Assembly (NCBI GenBank): GCA_021779655.1
Contig: JAJYAF010000137.1
Coordinates: forward strand, 1-6,208
Length of the DNA stretch: 6,208 nt
Reading direction: 5' to 3'
Source of the DNA: Pseudomonadota bacterium
GTDB lineage: Bacteria; Pseudomonadota; Alphaproteobacteria; Acetobacterales; Acetobacteraceae
Shown here: piece after piece, positions 1 to 5,174 of the stretch
Position numbering within the stretch: the first letter of the stretch is position 1
Layout of the letters: every line of letters starts with the position of its first letter
The notes under the pieces: model-generated
Databases searched by the model: none
The model's input: only the letters and a program-made list of their open reading frames with translations
What the model was told of the DNA's origin: nothing
Translations under genes and position numbers: made by a program

Positions 1-320
1 GATCTGAGGCGATACGCGGCCTGAACGGCAGGCTTTTGCCCTTCGGCTGGGCAAAGCTCCTCTGGCGGTTGAAGGTGGCGGGGGTTAAAACCGGGCGCGT
101 GCCGCTGATGGGGGTGCGGCGCGCGGCGGCGCAGGACATGATCGGCCGCCTGCTGCCCTTCCTGATGATCGACATGGTGCGCGGGGAGGGGGTCAAGCTC
201 GGCTACCAGCAGATCGAATTGTCCTGGATCCTGGAAGACAACCAGCCGATGCGCCGGATCAACGAGTCCCTCGGCGCCATTCCATACAAAACCTACCGGG
301 TCTACCAGAAGGCGCTATAG
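1..320 (+). CDS. cerS: GNAT-fold acyltransferase, C-terminal fragment (bacterial ceramide synthase-like, partial)
   Basis: The reading frame is open from the left edge (first full codon at base 3) to the TAG at 318-320, giving 105 residues. The true start lies outside the window, so the TTG and ATG codons inside are not starts. The visible part contains PFGWAKLLWRLK, then VPLMGVRR, a helical stretch with FLMIDMVRGEG, and the ending ELSWILEDNQPMRRINESLG followed by YKTYRVYQKAL. The block W-I-L-E-D-N-x-x-M-x-x-I with a following aromatic YKxYRxY tail is typical of GNAT-superfamily C-termini. GNAT-fold proteins are the bacterial ceramide synthases (Caulobacter CC_1154 type), which acylate 3-ketosphinganine. 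The neighbouring acyl-ACP ligase and SDR genes match the other members of that pathway, which is the main reason for the specific call. The acyltransferase fold is fairly sure; the CerS role is inferred from context, and a generic GNAT of unknown substrate remains possible. The stop overlaps the end of the convergent SDR gene by 6 bases. Confidence 0.66.
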   Translation, partial: SEAIRGLNGRLLPFGWAKLLWRLKVAGVKTGRVPLMGVRRAAAQDMIGRLLPFLMIDMVRGEGVKLGYQQIELSWILEDNQPMRRINESLGAIPYKTYRVYQKAL

Positions 321-1265
321 CCAGCCGGCCCGCCGGTACCAGGCCACGGTGTCGGCGAAGCCTTGTTCCAGCCCGAAGCGCGGGCGGAAAATTTCGGCGG
401 GCAGAAGGTCGCCCGCGCGCACGCTCCAGTCCGGATGCAGGATCTCCCGGGCCTTGCCGGGGCCGAAGATTTGCGCCGTTCCGGTAAGGCGGGACCATAG
501 CCCGGCCGCGGCGCCTGCCGCCAGAAGCACGGGCAGAAGCACGGGCGCGGGCAGCGGCACCAGGCGGGGCGTCCGGCCCATGGCCGCGCCCGCCGCCCGC
601 AGCAGATCCCCCGGCGGATAGCCTTCCGGATTCGTGTCGGCCAGCGCGAAGCGGCCCGCCCGCCAGCTGGCGGCCAGCGCCGCGATGCCACGGGCCGCGT
701 CCTTCGCATGAACGACCGCCACGCGCCCCTTCCCCGGAACGGGTGCGAAAGCGCGGCCGGCGGCGCGGAAAAGCCGCAGGGTTTCCCTGTCCCACGGACC
801 GTAGATCGCCGGAGGGCGGATGATGGCGAGCTGCCCCGGGACTTCGGAAAAAGCCGCGCTCGCGGCCTGCTCGGCCGCATGTTTGCTGAAAGCGTAATCG
901 GAGAGATGCGGCTCGCGCGCGGCGAGGGAGGAGATGAGCAGAAACCTCGCATCCGGCGCGGCCTTGCGGGTGGCCGAAGCCAGCGCCGCCGTTCCGTCGC
1001 GGTTGACGCGCAGGAAATCGGCGCGCGAGCGGGCCTTGATGAGACCCGCGGCATGGACCACGACCGCCGCGCCTTCCACGAGTTCCTGAAGCGCCGCGCC
1101 ATCGGCCAGGCTGCCATGCACCGTTTCGAAGGGAAGCCCTGCCCAGGCGCCCTTGGGCGGAGGCCGGCGGGCCAGGATACGGACCGCGAAGCCGCGTTCG
1201 AGCAACGCCGGGAGGAGATGCAGCCCGAGAAATCCCGTCGCGCCGGTGAGCGCGACGCGGGGCAT
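315..1265 (-). CDS. cerR: Extended SDR / NAD(P)-dependent epimerase-dehydratase family oxidoreductase (ceramide reductase-like)
   Basis: This 316-residue protein has the Rossmann nucleotide-binding motif TGATGFLG at residues 7-14, VVHAAG at 69-74, Ser112-Ser113 as the catalytic serine region, the catalytic YxxxK as Y124-A-F-S-K128, and the substrate-side RPPAIYGP at 150-157. These are the landmarks of the extended (atypical) short-chain dehydrogenase family, and the length is normal for it. A hydrophobic stretch around 233-257 could lie against the membrane, which would suit a lipid substrate. The ATG at 1265 shares one base with the upstream stop (TAATG), so translation is probably coupled to the acyl-ACP ligase gene. 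In Caulobacter the equivalent SDR (CC_1164, CerR), next to an acyl-ACP synthetase, reduces 3-oxo-ceramide to ceramide. That role is inferred here from family plus context; the SDR assignment itself is secure. Confidence 0.85.
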   Translation of the reverse strand: MPRVALTGATGFLGLHLLPALLERGFAVRILARRPPPKGAWAGLPFETVHGSLADGAALQELVEGAAVVVHAAGLIKARSRADFLRVNRDGTAALASATRKAAPDARFLLISSLAAREPHLSDYAFSKHAAEQAASAAFSEVPGQLAIIRPPAIYGPWDRETLRLFRAAGRAFAPVPGKGRVAVVHAKDAARGIAALAASWRAGRFALADTNPEGYPPGDLLRAAGAAMGRTPRLVPLPAPVLLPVLLAAGAAAGLWSRLTGTAQIFGPGKAREILHPDWSVRAGDLLPAEIFRPRFGLEQGFADTVAWYRRAGWL

Positions 1266-3016
1266 TACTCCGCCGCTTCGACCGAGGGATTGAAGCGGAA
1301 CGCGCCGGCCAGATACATCGAACGGGCGCGGCTGCGGCTCAGCTTGCCGGACGAGGTTTGCGGCAGGCTGTGCGGCGGGACCGGCACGACGCGAACCTCC
1401 AGCCCGTGTCTGCGGCGGAAGAACCGGCCCAGTTCGTCCACCAGGGCCTCGCGGCCCGCCGGGTCGGTCACGCGGCAGGTAACCAGGGCGACGACCTCTT
1501 CGTCCTCCCCGTTATCCACGGAGAAAACGGCCACGTCGCCGCTCCGCAGGTTGGGGATTTCGGCCTCCGCCGTCCATTCCAGATCCTGCGGCCAAAGGTT
1601 GCGGCCATTGACGATGACGAGGTCCTTGGCCCGCCCGGTGATCACCACCTGGCCTTCCAGCAGATAGCCGAGATCTCCGGTGTCCAGCCAGCCTTCGGGC
1701 GAGAGCACGCGCGCCGTCTCTTCCGCCGCGCGGAAATAGCCCAGCATCAGGCTTGGGCCACGGACGAAGATGCGGCCAACTTCCCGCTCGGGAAGCAGGG
1801 CGCCGGTTTCGTCGCGAATTTCAATTTCATGCAGGGGAAGCATCTTGCCGCAGACGATGAAGCCGCGGCTGCGCTCGCTTTCCGCATCCGCCGGAACGGC
1901 GCGCTGCTCCTGCTCCAGGATCGTTCCGTCCACGCTGTCTTCCCAGGCCCCCTGGCCTTCCGGGGTGAAGGTCAGGGCCAGGGTGGCTTCGGCCATGCCG
2001 TAGCAGGGGGTGAACGCCTTCGCCGGGAAGCCATTGGCGGCGAACCGCTCCGCGAAGCGGGTGAGAACATTGGGACGGATCATGTCGCCCCCGATGCCGG
2101 CATGGCGCCAGCTCGAAAGGTCGATCCCGTCGGTCGAGGCGGTTTTGGCGCGCTTGGTACAGACCTCGTAGCCGAAAGAGGGGCTGAAAGAGATCGTGCT
2201 CCGGTTGCGGCTGATGAGTTGCAGCCACAGCAAGGGGCGGCGGGCGAATTCCCGGGTGGGCAGGATGTCGATGGCGGACTGGCAGGCCATGGGCATGAGG
2301 AAGAATCCGACCAGCCCCATGTCGTGATAGAAGGGCAGCCAGGTGGTGGCGCGGTCCTGCGCGGTGACATGCAGGCCGTGCATGGCCATGCCATGGGCAT
2401 TGGCCATCAAGGCCCGTTGCGTAACCGCCACACCGACAGGAAAACGTGTGCTGCCCGACGAAAACTGCAAATAGGCGAGCGAATCCGGATCGCGCGGGGC
2501 CAACGCCCCTGGAGGCGCGAGCGGCGCGTTGTGCAAAGCCGCAAGCGTGCCGCTGAATTTCAGCGCGATGCCGGCAACCGCCTCACCGAGCCAGGCCCTC
2601 AGGCTTTCGGGGCAGAAAACCGCGTGAACCTCCGCCGATTGAATCATCCGGCGCAAAAACTTGAGATAGCCCTCCTTGCCGCCGAAGGCCACCGGCAAGG
2701 GCAGCGGCGCCGGAACCAGCCCGGCATACTGGCAGGCATAGAAGGCCCGCGCGAAATCGCCGTCGCTTTCCGCCAGCAGGCCCACCCTTTCTCCCGGTCT
2801 CAAGCCGATTGCGAGCAGCCGGCGGGCGAGCGTCATCGCCTGCTCGCGCAGCAGGGCATAGGGGAGCACTTCCAGGAGTTCGCCCCTGCCGGAATAGAAA
2901 TTCAGGCCGGTCGCACCCCGCGCGGCATAGTCCAGCGCCTCGGTGATGCTCGGGAAATCGGCAAGACGGGTGAGTATCCCCGGATGGGTCGGGGTGGGCT
3001 CGCTCACCTTGCTCAT
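1265..3016 (-). CDS. aasR: Fatty acyl-AMP ligase / acyl-ACP synthetase (AasR-like)
   Basis: This 583-residue protein belongs to the ANL adenylating superfamily, in the fatty acyl-AMP ligase branch. Core motifs appear in order: phosphate-binding loop LQFSSGSTRFPVGV (183-196), YHDMGL (230-235), CYGMAEAT (338-345), GWLDTGDLG (442-450), the hinge GRAKDLVIVNGRN (461-473) and the C-terminal SSGKLSRSR with catalytic Lys558. The YHDMGL block and the NLWPQDLE block (473-480) are characteristic of FAALs rather than acyl-CoA synthetases. It is expected to activate a fatty acid with ATP and load it on an acyl carrier protein. In Caulobacter (CC_1165) the loaded AcpR feeds ceramide synthesis. The usual lysine of the phosphate loop (PKG) is valine here (PVG). 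It is the first gene of a two-gene operon with the SDR. The ATG at 3016 has no good Shine-Dalgarno in front; an internal GTG at codon 4 is a less likely alternative. No phosphopantetheine carrier domain is fused to it. Confidence 0.87.
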   Translation of the reverse strand: MSKVSEPTPTHPGILTRLADFPSITEALDYAARGATGLNFYSGRGELLEVLPYALLREQAMTLARRLLAIGLRPGERVGLLAESDGDFARAFYACQYAGLVPAPLPLPVAFGGKEGYLKFLRRMIQSAEVHAVFCPESLRAWLGEAVAGIALKFSGTLAALHNAPLAPPGALAPRDPDSLAYLQFSSGSTRFPVGVAVTQRALMANAHGMAMHGLHVTAQDRATTWLPFYHDMGLVGFFLMPMACQSAIDILPTREFARRPLLWLQLISRNRSTISFSPSFGYEVCTKRAKTASTDGIDLSSWRHAGIGGDMIRPNVLTRFAERFAANGFPAKAFTPCYGMAEATLALTFTPEGQGAWEDSVDGTILEQEQRAVPADAESERSRGFIVCGKMLPLHEIEIRDETGALLPEREVGRIFVRGPSLMLGYFRAAEETARVLSPEGWLDTGDLGYLLEGQVVITGRAKDLVIVNGRNLWPQDLEWTAEAEIPNLRSGDVAVFSVDNGEDEEVVALVTCRVTDPAGREALVDELGRFFRRRHGLEVRVVPVPPHSLPQTSSGKLSRSRARSMYLAGAFRFNPSVEAAE

Positions 3017-3019
3017 ATT

Positions 3020-3035
3020 ACAGGGAATTTACTGT
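3020..3035. repeat. Imperfect 16-bp palindrome upstream of the acyl-ACP ligase start
   Basis: The sequence ACAGGGAATTTACTGT has arms ACAG and CTGT around a central AATT, with 6 of 8 positions symmetric. It ends only three bases before the minus-strand ATG, where a ribosome site would normally be. It could be an operator for a dimeric repressor. It has the opposite arm order to an E. coli LexA box (CTGT-N8-ACAG), so it is not a LexA site of that type. The function is unproven. Confidence 0.3.
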
Positions 3036-3162
3036 TCACGATCCTTCGCGGCTAACAGAGTCGCTGGCGAATGGCAATGGCTGCCAGGACTGAGGGCGAG
3101 GCGGGCGGCCGCACTGTCGGCGAAAGATGGATTCGCCGCCATCAGAATACCGGCATCGGTCT

Positions 3163-3199
3163 GCTGCATGAAAGTATCTGCGGCTGCATGAAAATATCT
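3163..3199. repeat. 17-bp direct repeat, two copies with 20-bp period
   Basis: GCTGCATGAAAGTATCT at 3163-3179 recurs as GCTGCATGAAAATATCT at 3183-3199, with one mismatch in 17 and a 3-base spacer (GCG). The 20-base period is close to two turns of the helix, so both copies face the same side. This is the geometry expected for a tandem regulator-binding site. It sits about 60 bases upstream of the -35 element of the rightward promoter, a usual position for an activator. Confidence 0.5.
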
Positions 3200-3256
3200 T
3201 CAGCACGGCGATGCGGACCGTGGCCATGGACGCCCAGGGACGGGGTGGACGAGGGT

Positions 3257-3284
3257 TTGACCTCGGACATGGTTGTGACATAAT
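3257..3284 (+). promoter_or_regulatory. Sigma-70-type promoter for the inositol operon
   Basis: A -35 element TTGACC (3257-3262; consensus TTGACA) is followed after 16 bases by the -10 element CATAAT (3279-3284; consensus TATAAT). An upstream TGA makes it an extended -10. Each hexamer matches at five of six positions, which is unusual in DNA this GC-rich. Transcription would begin near 3291, leaving a leader of about 34 bases before the ATG at 3325. Confidence 0.62.
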
Positions 3285-3310
3285 CCGAATCGCACGGTTC
3301 CGGCCGTTTT

Positions 3311-3315
3311 GGAGG
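3311..3315 (+). promoter_or_regulatory. Ribosome binding site deciding the start of inositol-3-phosphate synthase
   Basis: GGAGG lies 9 bases before the ATG at 3325 and 12 before a second in-frame ATG at 3328. This supports 3325 as the start. It argues against the in-frame ATG at 3211, which lies upstream of the promoter. Just before it, ACGG-N6-CCGT (3294-3307) followed by TTTT could form a very small hairpin in the leader. Confidence 0.75.
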
Positions 3316-3324
3316 CAAGAGGTT

Positions 3325-4461
3325 ATGATGGCCAAGAACGGCGGCATCCGCATCGCGATTGCCGGGATGGGCAACTGCGCCAGTTCGCTGATCCAGGGCA
3401 TCCATTACTACACGCCCGAGCGTTGCCGGTCCGGCGTGGTGGGGCTGATGCATACGGAAATCGGCGGCTACATGCCCTGCGATATCGCGGTGGTGGCGGC
3501 CTTCGACATCGATGCGCGGAAAGTGGGAACGGATGTGGCCCGCGCGATTTTCGCCAAGCCGAACTGCACCAAGATTTTCCAGCCGGACATTCCGGATAGC
3601 GGCGTGATCGTGCGGATGGGGCGGGTGCTGGATGGCATTTCCCCGCATATGGCGGATTACGACGAGGACCGCACCTTCGTCCGGGCCGATCTGTCCGAGC
3701 CTTCGAAGGCCGAAATCGTGGCCGTGCTCAAGGCGGCGCGGGCCGATGTCGTGCTGAACTACATGCCGGTGGGCTCCGAGCAGGCAGCCCGTTTCTACGC
3801 CGAATGCGCGCTTGAGGCGGGCTGCGGCTTTATCAACAACATGCCGGTTTTCATCGCCAGCGACCCGGCTTTCGCCGCCCGTTTCGCCGCGGCGCGCCTG
3901 CCGATCATCGGCGACGACATCAAATCCCAGCTTGGCGCCACCATCACCCACCGGGTGCTGACCGACCTGTTCGCCAAGCGCGGCGTGAAGCTGCTGCGCA
4001 CCTACCAGCTCAATACCGGCGGCAACACCGATTTTCTCAACATGAAAAACCAGAGCCGGCTGGCCTCGAAGAAGCGCTCCAAGACGGAAGCCGTGCAGTC
4101 GGTGGCCAAGAAGCGGATGGAGCAGGAAGACATCCATATCGGCCCCTCCGATTACGTGCCCTGGCAGAACGACAACAAAATCGCCTTCATCCGCATGGAG
4201 GGACTGCTGTTCGGCGATGTGCCGATGGACCTGGAACTGCGCCTTTCGGTGCAGGATTCGCCCAATTCCGCCGGCGTGGTGATCGACATGATCCGCTGCT
4301 GCAAGCTCGCGCTGGAGCGCGGGGCCGGCGGCGTGCTGGAAGGTCCCAGCGCCTATTTCTGCAAGCACCCGCCGGTGCAGCATACCGATGATATCGCCTA
4401 TGAAATGACCGAGGCTTTCATCCGCATCAAGCCGGCGCTGGCGGTCTCCGCCGCGGAATGA
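3325..4461 (+). CDS. ino1: Inositol-3-phosphate synthase (1L-myo-inositol-1-phosphate synthase)
   Basis: From the ATG chosen by its ribosome site, the product is 378 residues, normal for the short bacterial/actinobacterial-type enzymes and shorter than the eukaryotic ones of about 500. It converts D-glucose 6-phosphate to 1D-myo-inositol 3-phosphate using NAD as an internal redox cofactor. The N-terminal Rossmann motif is GMGNCASSLIQG (14-25). The family signature NTGGNTDFLNM (230-240) leads into the lysine-rich active-site segment SRLASKKRSKTEAV (244-257). Further conserved blocks are PSDYVPWQNDNK (274-285) with FIRMEG (288-293), and LSVQDSPNSAGV (307-318). All expected catalytic lysines in the SKK/SKT segment and Lys285 are present. 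It heads a three-gene operon, and its TGA overlaps the next ATG by 4 bases (ATGA). Its product is the substrate of the next gene's presumed enzyme. In bacteria this enzyme usually supplies inositol for phosphoinositides, mycothiol, DIP or inositol sphingolipids. The operon context here points to a lipid head group. Confidence 0.93.
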   Translation: MMAKNGGIRIAIAGMGNCASSLIQGIHYYTPERCRSGVVGLMHTEIGGYMPCDIAVVAAFDIDARKVGTDVARAIFAKPNCTKIFQPDIPDSGVIVRMGRVLDGISPHMADYDEDRTFVRADLSEPSKAEIVAVLKAARADVVLNYMPVGSEQAARFYAECALEAGCGFINNMPVFIASDPAFAARFAAARLPIIGDDIKSQLGATITHRVLTDLFAKRGVKLLRTYQLNTGGNTDFLNMKNQSRLASKKRSKTEAVQSVAKKRMEQEDIHIGPSDYVPWQNDNKIAFIRMEGLLFGDVPMDLELRLSVQDSPNSAGVVIDMIRCCKLALERGAGGVLEGPSAYFCKHPPVQHTDDIAYEMTEAFIRIKPALAVSAAE

Positions 4462-5174
4462 AGGGCCTCATCGTCGCCGCCGGCCAGGGCGCGCGGCTGC
4501 GGGAAAAGGGGGAGCTGAAGCCGCTGATCCCGATTCGCGGCGTTCCGCTGATCGAGCGCGTCATTGGCAATCTGCTTGCCGCGGGGGTGGAGGACATCTT
4601 CGTCGTCACCGGCTACCGGGCGGAGACGTTGCAGGCCGCGCTGCGCGGGCTCGCGGCGAAGCTCAAGGCGCCGGTCACCTGCATTCACAACCGCGAATGG
4701 ACCCGCGCCAACGGCGTGTCCGTGCTGGCGGCAAGGCAGTTCCTCGATGAGCCGTTTCTGCTGACGATGTGCGACCATCTTGTCGATCCCGCGATTTTGC
4801 GGGCGCTGATGGCGCAGCCGGAGGAGCGGGATACGGTGACGCTCGCGGTGGATTTCAATCTCGCCAGTCCCCTGAACGATCCGGACGACGTGACGCGCGT
4901 GAAATGCGAGGGCGGCCGGCTGAAGCATATCGGCAAGGTCATCCGCGACTTCAACTGTTTCGACACGGGCGTTTTCCGGTGCGCGCCGCTGATGTTCGAC
5001 GCCCTGGCGGAAAGCCAGGAGCGCGGCGATGACAGCATAACCGGCGCGATGAACGTGCTGGCGGAATGGGACAAGGCGCGGGTTTTCGATATCGGGGACA
5101 GGCTCTGGGTGGATGTGGACGACCCCGCCGCCTTCGCCAAGGCCGAGGCGCTGCTGGATTCCGGCCGGCTGTGA
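4458..5174 (+). CDS. NTP transferase, probable CTP:inositol-1-phosphate cytidylyltransferase
   Basis: This 238-residue, single-domain sugar-nucleotidyltransferase-fold protein starts with the nucleotide-binding signature AAGQGARLRE (7-16), then KPLIPIRGVPLIERV (21-35). It continues with NREWTRANGVSVLAA (78-92), the metal-binding aspartate in LTMCDHLVDP (102-111), DFN at 132-134, RVKCEGGRLKHIGK (147-160), FDTGVF (168-173) and the C-terminal WVDVDDP (217-223). The N-x-x-N-G-x-S block, the DHLxDP block and the IGK...DTGVF block match what I know of the cytidylyltransferase half of IPCT/DIPPS enzymes from hyperthermophiles, which make CDP-inositol. The position between inositol-3-phosphate synthase and a CDP-alcohol phosphotransferase supports inositol phosphate and CTP as substrates. 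The start overlaps the previous stop (ATGA) and the end overlaps the next start (GTGA). Another phospho-polyol or phosphocholine-like substrate is possible; the nucleotidyltransferase fold is secure. Confidence 0.82.
   Translation: MKGLIVAAGQGARLREKGELKPLIPIRGVPLIERVIGNLLAAGVEDIFVVTGYRAETLQAALRGLAAKLKAPVTCIHNREWTRANGVSVLAARQFLDEPFLLTMCDHLVDPAILRALMAQPEERDTVTLAVDFNLASPLNDPDDVTRVKCEGGRLKHIGKVIRDFNCFDTGVFRCAPLMFDALAESQERGDDSITGAMNVLAEWDKARVFDIGDRLWVDVDDPAAFAKAEALLDSGRL

Larger units (their letters stand above)
3017..3324. promoter_or_regulatory. Divergent intergenic regulatory region between the ceramide and inositol operons
   Basis: The 308 bases separate two head-to-head operons and contain no credible gene. 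Small frames here lack ribosome sites and give arginine/alanine-rich translations typical of GC-rich noise. The region holds a good rightward promoter, a spaced direct repeat, a palindrome next to the leftward start and a short inverted repeat (TGGCA-N5-TGCCA at 3072-3086). Such a layout would allow the two operons to be co-regulated from one site. I do not see an equally good promoter for the leftward operon. Candidates such as TTGCCA read on the minus strand from about 3080 have poor -10 partners. Confidence 0.6.

Noticed and set aside
324..337. CCGG-CCCG-CCGG hairpin near the convergent gene ends as a terminator
   Set aside because: The stem is four to five base pairs without a T-tract, and it lies inside the SDR coding sequence.
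708..1667. Plus-strand open frame (319 codons) across the SDR/ligase junction
   Set aside because: It spans the ends of two well-supported minus-strand genes, has an Arg-rich composition, and shows no ribosome site or known motif.
3020..3035. LexA-type SOS box
   Set aside because: The arms are ACAG...CTGT, the reverse order of the E. coli CTGT-N8-ACAG box, and no SOS-related gene is adjacent.
1358..3055. Long plus-strand open frame (565 codons) opposite the acyl-ACP ligase gene
   Set aside because: It is antisense to a protein with all ANL motifs. Its translation is Arg/Gly/Ala/His-rich with no recognisable motif, the usual shadow of a GC-rich gene.
3126..3143. GATGG-N8-CCATC inverted repeat in the intergenic region
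   Set aside because: Five-base arms with an asymmetric 8-base centre are too short to separate from chance without comparative data.
3211..3324. N-terminal extension of inositol-3-phosphate synthase from the ATG at 3211
   Set aside because: It would start upstream of the promoter and place the -35, -10 and ribosome site inside the coding region. The extension has no family counterpart, and GGAGG points to 3325.
3142..4383. Long minus-strand open frame (413 codons) opposite inositol-3-phosphate synthase
   Set aside because: The translation is rich in His, Arg, Gly and Ala without family motifs, and it would cover the promoter and the full synthase gene.
5066..5170. Upstream in-frame extension of the CDP-alcohol phosphotransferase
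   Set aside because: It would overlap the cytidylyltransferase gene by more than 100 bases. The GTGA overlap at 5171 is the natural coupled start.
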